A stretch of 64,000 nucleotides of DNA. Origin: Calothrix sp. NIES-4105. Its GTDB lineage: Bacteria > Cyanobacteriota > Cyanobacteriia > Cyanobacteriales > Nostocaceae. Position numbers and translations under genes: made by a program. The notes beneath the pieces were generated by a model. That model was not told the origin of the DNA and ran no database searches. It was given only the letters and a program-made list of their open reading frames with translations. The stretch lies in the NCBI RefSeq assembly GCF_002368415.1, contig NZ_AP018290.1:8733717-8797716 (forward strand). Reading direction: 5' to 3'. Below, piece after piece: positions 1 through 7,098 of the stretch (position 1 is its first letter; the number at the start of each line of letters is the position of its first letter).

Positions 1-477
1 CTTTGGGAGATTGACGCACAAGTAGCTTTTAATGGAGTGTCTTCCTTGCTACCATTTGTGCCAATTCTTAAAAACGGTGGTGATGAAGCTACAATTGAAC
101 AAGCATTACGAGTACTGCGTGCTGACGAGGAATTAGAGCAATTTGAAATGCTCCTGGGTTTCTTTGCTACATTTGTGTTAGATAGTCCATTAGTCCAAAG
201 CATCATGAGGTTAGATATGGCGGTACTACAACAATCTCCTTGGTATCAGCAAATTCTCAAAGAAGGACAGCAAATAGGAGAAGAAATTGGTGAGCAACGG
301 GGTGAGCAACGGGGTATCTTATCAGCAATTGAGTTAGGGCTGGAGTTAAAATTCGGCGCCGAAGCATTACAATTAATGGAACCTATTTCTCAAATCTCTG
401 ATTTAGACCGACTTAAAATAATTAAAGATGCAATAAAAGTTGTGCATACCTTGGATGAATTGCGTCAATTAATTTAA
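1..477 (+). CDS. Rpn family / DUF4351-type PD-(D/E)XK nuclease-like protein, C-terminal part
   Basis: The reading frame is open to the first base of the window (LWEIDAQVAFNGV precedes the GTG at 37), so this is the C-terminal part of a gene that starts outside, not a 146-residue protein. The motif GLLPFVPIL-like (SSLLPFVPILKNGG), the following Leu-Arg-Ala-Asp-Glu-Glu segment, and a charged (I/R)GEQRGEQRG hinge before a C-terminal helical region are what I know from cyanobacterial Rpn-family proteins (recombination-promoting nuclease/putative transposase). The catalytic nuclease core would lie upstream and is not visible. The gene is multicopy in such genomes, and a piece of it is duplicated and decayed about 460 bp downstream. 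Confidence 0.75.
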   Translation, partial: LWEIDAQVAFNGVSSLLPFVPILKNGGDEATIEQALRVLRADEELEQFEMLLGFFATFVLDSPLVQSIMRLDMAVLQQSPWYQQILKEGQQIGEEIGEQRGEQRGILSAIELGLELKFGAEALQLMEPISQISDLDRLKIIKDAIKVVHTLDELRQLI

Positions 478-547
478 AATTAAAAACCAAGTGTGTGAAC
501 ATATTAACAAATATACGACTACTATTTGATTGTTGAAATGTAAGTAG

Positions 548-563
548 GGTGGCTTAAGCCACC
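548..563. repeat. 16-bp perfect palindrome
   Basis: GGTGGCTTAAGCCACC is a perfect palindrome 71 bp past the stop codon, of the short dispersed GTAGGGTGG type. Similar units occur at 11290-11311 and near 54811-54835. Confidence 0.6.
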
Positions 564-581
564 TTACAAATTAGGATTGTT

Positions 582-660
582 GCGCGCTGACGAGGAATCA
601 GAGCAATTTGAAATGCTCCTAGGTTTTTTGCTACATTTGTGTTAGATAGTCCATTAGTTC
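582..660 (+). pseudogene. Decayed duplicate of an internal piece of the Rpn-like gene
   Basis: This stretch aligns almost base for base with 117-197 of the upstream gene. It has lost one base in the GGTTTTTTG run, where the intact copy has GGGTTTCTTTG, so it is out of frame, and it lacks both gene ends. The intact copy reads CTGCGTGCTGAC where this copy reads GTTGCGCGCTGAC, so a GCGCGC palindrome is present only in the remnant. Confidence 0.8.
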
Positions 661-774
661 ACCTTATATATCCTCACGAGAGAAATTACCCCAAACTTAT
701 TGACGCATTTGAGCTATATCTAATTCAGTAATATTACTACCACGCCATAAATCCCGCAAAGATTTTCGTGGCAG

Positions 775-827
775 AAACACAAAAACCCAGCCGAATAGAC
801 TGAGTTTAAGTTGGGATAAGTTCCCGC
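775..827 (-). ncRNA. Predicted small RNA, repeat copy 1 (NsiR1-like)
   Basis: On the minus strand a TATAAT box lies at 839-834. A start about 7 nt downstream gives an RNA of about 53 nt that ends in a 9-bp stem (AACTCAGTC paired with GGCTGGGTT, loop TATTC) and a T-rich tail. A short 5' hairpin GGGA/TCCC precedes it. In this copy two pairs of the 3' stem are G-U wobbles, so pairing is kept. The organisation (tandem repeats, each with its own promoter and terminator) is that described for heterocyst NsiR1. Homology to NsiR1 is my inference. Confidence 0.6.
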
Positions 828-926
828 GCGTTAATTATATAGATTAGATATAGTCGTTTGTATATTATCTACTACCCAACCACGGTTGATGATTTCGGAA
901 AAACTGACTTACTGATAAATGTGCAG

Positions 927-979
927 AAACACAAAAACCCAGCCGAATAGACTGAGTTTAAGTTGGGATAAGTTCCCGC
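927..979 (-). ncRNA. Predicted small RNA, repeat copy 2 (NsiR1-like)
   Basis: Same architecture as copy 1, with the minus-strand TATAAT at 991-986. The 5' end differs by one base (CCCGCACG instead of CCCGCGCG on the plus strand), which removes the CGCGCG found at the predicted start of the other copies. Confidence 0.6.
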
Positions 980-1079
980 ACGTTAATTATATAGATTAGA
1001 TATAGTCGTTTGTATATTATCTACTACCTAACCACGGTTGATGATTTCGGAAAAACTGACTCGCTGATAAATGTGGCAG

Positions 1080-1132
1080 AAACACAAAAACCCAGTCGGG
1101 TAGACTGAGTTGAAGTTGGGATAAGTTCCCGC
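1080..1132 (-). ncRNA. Predicted small RNA, repeat copy 3 (NsiR1-like)
   Basis: Minus-strand TATAAT at 1144-1139. The terminator arms AACTCAGTC and GACTGGGTT form nine pairs with one G-U, and the loop is TACCC instead of TATTC. Changes among copies fall in the loop or convert Watson-Crick pairs to wobbles. Confidence 0.6.
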
Positions 1133-1231
1133 GCGTTAATTATATAGATTAGATATAGCCGTTTGTATATTATCTACTACCCAACCACGGTTGATGATTT
1201 CGGAAAAACTGACTCGCTGATAAATGTGCAG

Positions 1232-1284
1232 AAACACAAAAACCCAGTCGAATAGACTGAGTTGAAGTTGGGATAAGTTCCCGC
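1232..1284 (-). ncRNA. Predicted small RNA, repeat copy 4 (NsiR1-like)
   Basis: Minus-strand TATAAT at 1296-1291. The stem AACTCAGTC/GACTGGGTT closes on the loop TATTC and is followed by TTTGTGTTT. I took this copy as the reference for describing the array. Confidence 0.6.
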
Positions 1285-1383
1285 GCGTTAATTATATAGA
1301 TTAGATATAGTCGTTTGTATATTATCTACTACCCAACCACGGTTGATGATTTCGGAAAAACTGACTCACTGATAAATGTGCAG

Positions 1384-1436
1384 AAACACAAAAACCCAAT
1401 CGGGTAGACTGAGTTGAAGTTGGGATAAGTTCCCGC
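1384..1436 (-). ncRNA. Predicted small RNA, repeat copy 5 (NsiR1-like)
   Basis: Minus-strand TATAAT at 1448-1443. The 3' arm is GATTGGGTT, where the changed base makes a G-U pair, so all nine pairs survive. This is the most upstream unit in the direction of transcription. Confidence 0.6.
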
Positions 1437-1579
1437 GCGTTAATTATATAGATTAGATATAGTCGTTTGTATATTATCTACTACCCAACCACGGTTGATG
1501 ATTTCGGAAAAACCTCCATGCGAATTTTGGCACCAATCCCAAGCGATAATGATGATTGGTTATAGATAAGCGCGAACAA

Positions 1580-2062
1580 ATGAACTCAGTAAGTTATTGG
1601 CTAATGAAGTCAGAACCAGATGTTTACAGCATTGCAGACCTTGAAAAGCAGGGTGAAACAGTCTGGGATGGTGTTCGCAATTATCAAGCACGTAACTTCC
1701 TACGGCAAATGCAAGAAGGAGACTTAGCTTTTTTCTATCACTCAAATACCAATCCTCCTGGTATCGTTGGATTAATGCGTGTTGTCAAAGCTTCGGTTGC
1801 AGACCCAAGTCAGTTTGACCTAGAAAGTGAATATTACGACCCCAAATCAACTCCCGAATCTCCTCGCTGGCAAACTGTTGTAATAGAGTTTGTTGAGACT
1901 TTTCCGAACTTAATCTCACTGTCACAACTTCGCTCTGAGTTTACCCCAGAACAACTAATGGTAGTAAAACTGGGTAATCGCTTGTCAGTAATGCCTGTTT
2001 TTACAGAAGTTGCAGACAAAATTTTGGCAATGAAAAGTGGCAACGGATATAAACGCGGATAA
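1580..2062 (+). CDS. EVE domain-containing protein (PUA-like, thymocyte nuclear protein family)
   Basis: The product has 160 residues. The N-terminal YWLMKSEPDVYSIADL, the WDGVRNYQARNFLRQM block, and GDLAFFYHSN followed by GIVGLMRVV are the signature of EVE domains, which bind modified bases in DNA or RNA. I chose the ATG at 1580 because the family starts directly at this Trp-Leu-Met-Lys-Ser-Glu-Pro segment; the longer frame needs a TTG at 1556. The last residues (NGYKRG) are encoded by the left arm of a dispersed inverted-repeat element (2038-2166), so the natural C-terminus may have been altered by that insertion. It stands alone between the small-RNA array and the P450 gene. Confidence 0.9.
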   Translation: MNSVSYWLMKSEPDVYSIADLEKQGETVWDGVRNYQARNFLRQMQEGDLAFFYHSNTNPPGIVGLMRVVKASVADPSQFDLESEYYDPKSTPESPRWQTVVIEFVETFPNLISLSQLRSEFTPEQLMVVKLGNRLSVMPVFTEVADKILAMKSGNGYKRG

Positions 2063-2166
2063 TTTATTGGTTTTAAACAGAGCCTATTGGTGTATTTCTT
2101 CTCTGTGCCCTCCGTGCCTCTGTGGTAAAAAATATATCCGTTACATCCGTTTATAATCCGTTGCCA
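2038..2166. mobile_element. MITE-like element with ACGGAT-rich terminal inverted repeats
   Basis: The left end TGGCAACGGATATAAACG and the right end (reverse complement TGGCAACGGATTATAAACG) are near-perfect inverted repeats rich in ACGGAT. The interior holds a copy of the CTCTGTGCCCTCCGTGCC family. The element covers the end of the EVE gene. A second member lies at 31047-31146. Confidence 0.7.
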
Positions 2167-2232
2167 GACTTGTCCACCCCAACCTACGAAACGCTATAAT
2201 GAATATTATGCAAAATTATTCATTATTCATTT

Positions 2233-3594
2233 ATGACTCCAGCAACCAAAAAACGCTTACCACCAGCACTGTCTGGATACTTATTTTTCAATGCAACAGA
2301 AATAAAGAACGACCCACTTGCTTTCTACAACAGAGTTTGGCGCCAATATGGGGATATTGTTTATTTACCAATTTTGCCTAATTATAATTTTTTCCTTGCG
2401 GCACATCCTGATTATGTAGAACATATGCTCTCTACGCATCAAGAGCGTTATGGCAAACCAGATATAATTAAAAAGCCATTTGGTTTATTGATGGGTCAGG
2501 GTCTTGTAGTTAGTGAAGGAGATTATTGGCTTAAGCATCGGCGCCTAATGCAACCAGTATTTCATCAAAAGTATATAGAAGGTTTTTTTTCTGTAATGCT
2601 AAGTTGTACTGAGTCTTTACTTCAACAGTTCGGGAAAAAGCCTGATGGTGAAGTGATTGATATAGCTAATGCAATGATGCCTTTGACTTTAAAAATAGCT
2701 GGGTTGACTTTGTTTAGTACAGATATCAGTGATGAAGAGAGCGTTTTTGGAAAAGCTTTCCGCACAGGGTTTGAATTTATTAGCTATAAGATGAATAACT
2801 TGCCGACGGCACCAATGTGGGCGCCGACTCCAAGAAATGTTCGTTTCCGTCAAGCTCTTCAAACTTTGGATGATTTAGTTTTTGACATTATTAATAAGAG
2901 GCGCCAAAACCCTACAGATAATCACGACTTACTATCATTGTTGCTAGCTGCGTCATATGAAGTTACAGGTGAGGGGATGACGGATAAACAACTGCGGGAT
3001 GAAGTAATTACTTTGCTCGTTGCGGGACACGAAACTGTATCTTCTGCCTTATCTTGGACTTGGTATATTTTAGGACAGCATTTAGATATAAGCGCCAATC
3101 TTCAAAATGAATTACAGGCAGTTCTCAATGGCAGCAGTCTTACATATGACAAACTATCACAACTACAATACACTCGTAGAATAATTGATGAAACGTTGCG
3201 TTTATACCCACCTGCTTTTGGAGTACCAAGGGTAGCATTAGAAGATGATGAGGTAAAAGGTTACTTTATACCCAAAGGTTCAATCATTAACATGAGCCAA
3301 TATATAATTCATCGTCACCCAGAATTTTGGGACAACCCAGAAAAATTTGACCCAGACCATTTTTTACCAGAAAAAGTCAACCGAAGACCAAAACTAGCTT
3401 ACTTTCCCTTTGGCGCCGGTCAAAGAATTTGTATAGGTAAGAGTTTTGCGTTGATGGAAGCCACAATAATCTTGGCATCAATCGTCCAGCGTTTCAGGCT
3501 AGAATTAGTACCACAACAACAAATTGAAATAGACCCTACCTTTACCCTACGTCCGAAATATGGCGTTAAGGTTAAATTGTGGAGAAGAAGCTAG
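2233..3594 (+). CDS. Cytochrome P450 (CYP110-like)
   Basis: A haem-thiolate monooxygenase of 453 residues, normal for the family. Visible hallmarks are the I-helix AGHETVSS near residue 264 (oxygen activation), the K-helix ExxR as ETLR near 320, and the haem loop FGAGQRICIG near 393-402 with the cysteine ligand. There is no N-terminal membrane anchor, so it should be a soluble protein fed by ferredoxin. Cyanobacterial CYP110 enzymes act on fatty acids, alkanes or terpenoids; the substrate here cannot be read from sequence. A TetR gene starts 6 bp after the stop, so the two are probably co-transcribed and the regulator may control the P450. The gene contains five GGCGCC sites in different codon phases. 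Confidence 0.93.
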   Translation: MTPATKKRLPPALSGYLFFNATEIKNDPLAFYNRVWRQYGDIVYLPILPNYNFFLAAHPDYVEHMLSTHQERYGKPDIIKKPFGLLMGQGLVVSEGDYWLKHRRLMQPVFHQKYIEGFFSVMLSCTESLLQQFGKKPDGEVIDIANAMMPLTLKIAGLTLFSTDISDEESVFGKAFRTGFEFISYKMNNLPTAPMWAPTPRNVRFRQALQTLDDLVFDIINKRRQNPTDNHDLLSLLLAASYEVTGEGMTDKQLRDEVITLLVAGHETVSSALSWTWYILGQHLDISANLQNELQAVLNGSSLTYDKLSQLQYTRRIIDETLRLYPPAFGVPRVALEDDEVKGYFIPKGSIINMSQYIIHRHPEFWDNPEKFDPDHFLPEKVNRRPKLAYFPFGAGQRICIGKSFALMEATIILASIVQRFRLELVPQQQIEIDPTFTLRPKYGVKVKLWRRS

Positions 3595-3600
3595 TAAATA

Positions 3601-4215
3601 ATGCAAAAACTGGATGCGGCAAAACGAGAAGCAATATTAAATGCAGCTAAACAGCGTCTTCGTCAATATGGTATCCAAAAAACGACGATGCAAGAAATTG
3701 CCAAGGATGTCGGGATTGCAGTGGGGACGCTTTATCTGTATTTTAAAAACAAAGATGATATTTTGATTGCTAGTGCAGAAAGTTATACCCAGAAACATAT
3801 AACAGACGCGCTGGAAATTTTAAATTCACAAATTTCCCCAAGCGAAAAACTGAAAGCTTATATTATTAACCGCTTTCGTGCTGCATTAGATACACGTCAA
3901 AGTATATCTCATGCTGCCGAACTCGCGCGCGCGGTTATTCGACTTAAACCACAGTTATTAGAAGAGCAAACTAATTGGATGAGAGAAAATTTGTATAAAA
4001 TCATTCAAGAAGGGATTGATAGAAATTTATTTTATATAGATAACATTGAACAGGATATAGAGGTTTTTTTATACTCTATCGCTTACTTTTTTCCAGTTGC
4101 CACTACAGAAAAATATCATGACCCTGAAGAAGAAAAGCTATGTATGGTGATTGATTGGTTTATTAAACAATGGTCATATGGGGGCGGCTGGGGACAGCCG
4201 CTCCACAAGAGATAA
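3601..4215 (+). CDS. TetR/AcrR family transcriptional regulator
   Basis: The product has 204 residues with a typical N-terminal HTH (residues about 8-55: ILNAAKQRLRQYGIQKTTM, then EIAKDVGIAVGTLYLYFKNK). The C-terminal helices are the divergent ligand-binding part. It lies 6 bp behind the P450 gene on the same strand, so an autoregulated P450-TetR operon is likely. The last residues (WGQPLHKR) are encoded by the start of a dispersed repeat (GGGGCGGCTGGGGACAG, 4181 onward), so the native end of the protein has probably been replaced or extended by repeat sequence. Confidence 0.92.
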   Translation: MQKLDAAKREAILNAAKQRLRQYGIQKTTMQEIAKDVGIAVGTLYLYFKNKDDILIASAESYTQKHITDALEILNSQISPSEKLKAYIINRFRAALDTRQSISHAAELARAVIRLKPQLLEEQTNWMRENLYKIIQEGIDRNLFYIDNIEQDIEVFLYSIAYFFPVATTEKYHDPEEEKLCMVIDWFIKQWSYGGGWGQPLHKR

Positions 4216-4465
4216 TAAGGGGTTGTGGAACAGGCATCCTTGCCTGTGTTGCTATGTGCTTTTTTATCACAGAGGCACAGAGGTACAGAGAGGGAAATTG
4301 GCGCCTGTGGAGGAGTGCGTGAAAGCACTTTATTCTTGCGTTTCATTTTAGTTTGTAATGGCTTTCACGCACCCTACTCCTCTTTCTTTGTGCCCTTTGT
4401 GTCTTTGTGGTTTATTTCTCTTCACTCTGTGTTCTCTGCGTCTCTGTGGTGAAAAAATATATACG
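4216..4465. repeat. Dispersed repeat cluster (TGTGCCTCTGTGG family)
   Basis: No gene. The stretch holds the GTGGAACAGGCATCCTTGCC unit, then CACAGAGGCACAGAGGTACA, and downstream its inverted relatives CCCTTTGTGTCTTTGTGG and TCTCTGCGTCTCTGTGGT before AAAAAATATAT. The same words recur at 2090-2140, 12000-12050, 43490-43560, 49005-49045 and 55560-55690. Short frames here are not credible genes. Confidence 0.8.
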
Positions 4466-4470
4466 AGCAA

Positions 4471-6033
4471 CTAATTTTTATACGTTGTATTACAATATGG
4501 ATGAGTAAGCTGTGCATTATCTATAGTACCTAAACCACCATCAGCTTTTCTTTTAATATGGTCTATCGAATTAAAGCGGTCAGGGATGTAACCACCACAT
4601 ATTTTACATCTTGGTGTGCCTCGTAATGCATCTCTTATATAAGTTGCTGATTTTGTTTCACGAGAAAATTCTTTACTTTGAGTTTCACTACCATCACCTT
4701 TTGTTTTTATCTTCAAAGTTCCAAAAGCTCTTTCCGCAACGATTTCTTTCATAATATTCTTTTTATCGATTTTTTGTAGTAATTTATCAATAATTGTTAG
4801 ATAAAACTTTTTAACTCTTTCTCTTGCTTCTATCGCACTACTTTTACTTACAAGCTGTGGTACCATATCATATTGCCAAATTACCCATTCAAAGTCTTTT
4901 CTTACTTCTGTAAATTTAGCAAAAGATTTTGTTTTCTCTAACTCCAACATTAAAGTCACAACCCCATAAAATGAACCTATCTTAGGTTTACCAGCACTCG
5001 TGTAGAAATATACTACTGGATGAAGACCAAGTGATGAAGGATGATTACTATTTATTCGTTGAGCTATTCTTCGACAATTTCTTAAAAGCTCTACAGTTTT
5101 ATCTCCCGTAGAATCTTCTCCTAATTGGTCATCAGACTCTATGCTATTCACTATATTTACAAACTCTAATATTAACTCAAGCTTTTCTGCTGAAGATAAA
5201 TTACCCACTATTGGTAAGTCTAAAGTTTTGATAGGATTCTTTAATTTTGGCTCAAAAATAAGTTGATGTATCTCTTGAGCTATGATTTCAATTTCCTCCT
5301 GTTTTTGTTGTGAAAATTCAGACCAGTATTTATGACCGTTACCGCTTCTATTAATTGCGCGCGCTGCAACTCCGTTAGGTGTTTTCCGAGCTAACAACAA
5401 TCGCATCTCTGTTTGACCAATTGGCGCCGCTTTTTGGTTAATCTTGAAAAATGACGCTTCTGCCTTACTTGCATCACCTTCAACCCACTGAAGTTGAATA
5501 CCCAAGGCACCTAAATTTCTAGCTCTCTCTAAAATTTTGGGGTCTACTTCTTTGCGCTGCTGTGCTAGCGTTTGATAATACTTATAAGAACCTATCTTAG
5601 CCTCAACAAGTTTCCTGGCTTTCTGAGCAGCACTTTTTTGTTCGTCGCTTATATCTCCATCATAAAATTCCTTGGAAATTTTACCATCCCCGTAATCATC
5701 GTTTATCCAAGCAATTAAAGAACTCAGCCGATGCGAACCATCAATAACAAAGTAGTAACTACTCGTACTTCTCCAAAGAATCACTGCTGGTATTAAATCC
5801 GCGTCTAAAAAACTTTCAATAAAATCGCATACTTTCTCAGTGTCCCATTCATTTGTCTCGCGTTGAAAATCGGGTTTTCGCAAATACGGGTAAAAAAAGG
5901 AATTCTGCTCTAAATCCCGTACCGATATCATTAGTATGTTTCTTCCTGCGTTGTGACTATGTTGCTCTTGAATATCAAACGCTTCTCTTGAAATTAGCGC
6001 ATCTAAACTAACTTTTGTGACTTCTTTCACCAT
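4471..6033 (-). CDS. DUF262-like protein with C-terminal HNH endonuclease domain
   Basis: The product has 520 residues. The N-terminal half carries the ParB/DUF262-like signature: RKPDFQRETNEWDTEKVCDF followed by VIDGSHRLSSL at about 96-106, with the D-G-x-H-R motif. The C-terminus (about 476-514) is an HNH module: CKIC, then SIDHIKRKADGG, then HPYCN, so cysteines, the catalytic His and an Asn are all present. DUF262 plus an HNH-fold nuclease is the arrangement of GmrSD-type modification-dependent restriction proteins and of several defence proteins; the match here is by architecture only. No restriction or antitoxin partner is adjacent. The gene converges on a repeat cluster just past its stop. 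Confidence 0.75.
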   Translation of the reverse strand: MVKEVTKVSLDALISREAFDIQEQHSHNAGRNILMISVRDLEQNSFFYPYLRKPDFQRETNEWDTEKVCDFIESFLDADLIPAVILWRSTSSYYFVIDGSHRLSSLIAWINDDYGDGKISKEFYDGDISDEQKSAAQKARKLVEAKIGSYKYYQTLAQQRKEVDPKILERARNLGALGIQLQWVEGDASKAEASFFKINQKAAPIGQTEMRLLLARKTPNGVAARAINRSGNGHKYWSEFSQQKQEEIEIIAQEIHQLIFEPKLKNPIKTLDLPIVGNLSSAEKLELILEFVNIVNSIESDDQLGEDSTGDKTVELLRNCRRIAQRINSNHPSSLGLHPVVYFYTSAGKPKIGSFYGVVTLMLELEKTKSFAKFTEVRKDFEWVIWQYDMVPQLVSKSSAIEARERVKKFYLTIIDKLLQKIDKKNIMKEIVAERAFGTLKIKTKGDGSETQSKEFSRETKSATYIRDALRGTPRCKICGGYIPDRFNSIDHIKRKADGGLGTIDNAQLTHPYCNTTYKN

Positions 6034-6168
6034 TTTTACTGCCCTGCTACTGATTGTACAAACTACGAAGGCAGTATTCTACTATACAGATGTTACGATA
6101 CGCTATCTATGTACCTTTAGAAAGAGATTTGTATGAATTTATTCTTATCTATCGTAATAATTACATAA

Positions 6169-7062
6169 TTAATATTCACGTTTTCTAAACCATTGTAACC
6201 GCGCGTTTAATCTTTCCAAGCTTTGAGAGTCATGCTGTCCAATAATATAGTTCCAAAGCACCGTTTGAAAAGTTCGCGCTTGGACTAACAAATCTAACAA
6301 CCCTTCATCTATATCTATACCATATCCCTGAAGTGCTGCGTTCGCTTGTTCTATACCAGTACCAAACACTATAGCGCGTGCTACCAAACAAGCTAAGTCC
6401 CAAGCAACTGGGCCAATAAAAGTATCTTCCCAGTCTCCCCACAAAACCCCGCGCGTTGTGTTTAACACGTTAGAAAAATTTGCATCTCCATGAAGCGGTT
6501 GCATCGGCGCCTGAATTTGTTTAATCTGATTATTTAATCTTTGACTAATGCTAACTAACATTTCGGCATCCTCAGCAGAAAATGCTTTATCTGTTAGAAG
6601 TTGTGTTAGTATCTGCTGTGATTCCTCAAACAGGTCAAGTACAGTTAACTCACCTTGGAAGTTACTTAGCACCTCATGACAAGAACGCAACGCGCGACCT
6701 ACAGCAACAGGGTCAGGTGGTTGTTCCAAAACTTTTACAAATTCCCAAAAGCTTAATATTAAACCGTTATGTTCATATGGCCCTGGTGGTAACTGCACGC
6801 TGGGAGGGATAATTGGGGCGCCGTTTTCTGCTAAATAACTACTAACTGCGACTTCGCGTTTTAGCCATGCATCACCCTTGCGAACTGTACCTGTTGTCGT
6901 CGCTACCCTTGCCACAACAGAAGTAGGATGCAGGTGTATGAGTACATTACTTTGGTTGCTAAGAATAATTGGTTTATTAAATGTAATATTATGATTCTCA
7001 GCAACTTCGCAAGCCGCGCGTACTGCTTTTTGTAAAGTTAAGTTTTCTTGAGTATTGACCAT
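6169..7062 (-). CDS. Aminoglycoside phosphotransferase-fold kinase (APH/ChoK family)
   Basis: The product has 297 residues from the ATG at 7062 (the frame extends to a TTG at 7104, which would overlap the divergent methyltransferase). The Brenner motif HGDANFSN at about 191-198 supplies the catalytic Asp and Asn, and GDWED at about 209-213 supplies the metal-binding Asp, so it should be an active small-molecule kinase. The family includes antibiotic, choline and homoserine kinases; nothing here fixes the substrate. The gene is divergent from the broken methyltransferase. Confidence 0.85.
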   Translation of the reverse strand: MVNTQENLTLQKAVRAACEVAENHNITFNKPIILSNQSNVLIHLHPTSVVARVATTTGTVRKGDAWLKREVAVSSYLAENGAPIIPPSVQLPPGPYEHNGLILSFWEFVKVLEQPPDPVAVGRALRSCHEVLSNFQGELTVLDLFEESQQILTQLLTDKAFSAEDAEMLVSISQRLNNQIKQIQAPMQPLHGDANFSNVLNTTRGVLWGDWEDTFIGPVAWDLACLVARAIVFGTGIEQANAALQGYGIDIDEGLLDLLVQARTFQTVLWNYIIGQHDSQSLERLNARLQWFRKREY

Positions 7063-7098
7063 GTTAGGATATAGTGTTTTGCGCGCGTTAGATACGTT

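Larger units (their letters stand above)
771..1513. repeat. 152-bp tandem direct repeat, five copies
   Basis: Units begin with GCAGAAACAC at 771, 923, 1076, 1228 and 1380. Spacings are 152, 153, 152 and 152 bp, and the last unit ends near 1513. Copies are about 95% identical. There is no spacer diversity and no long reading frame. Each unit carries, on the minus strand, a TATAAT box, a short transcribed region and a terminator-like stem-loop, so the array is best read as tandem small-RNA genes (listed separately). Confidence 0.95.

Noticed and set aside
771-1513. CRISPR array
   Set aside because: Units are 152 bp and nearly identical along the whole length; there are no unique spacers and no cas genes.
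771-1513. Small RNAs or promoter read on the plus strand (TTCGGA-N16-TAAATG)
   Set aside because: The stem then has C-A mismatches in most copies and lacks a T tail; the minus strand keeps all pairs and has TATAAT and a T-rich end.
4151-4452. Two plus-strand and one minus-strand small frames downstream of TetR
   Set aside because: All consist of dispersed CTCTGTGG-type repeats and have no family resemblance or ribosome-binding site.
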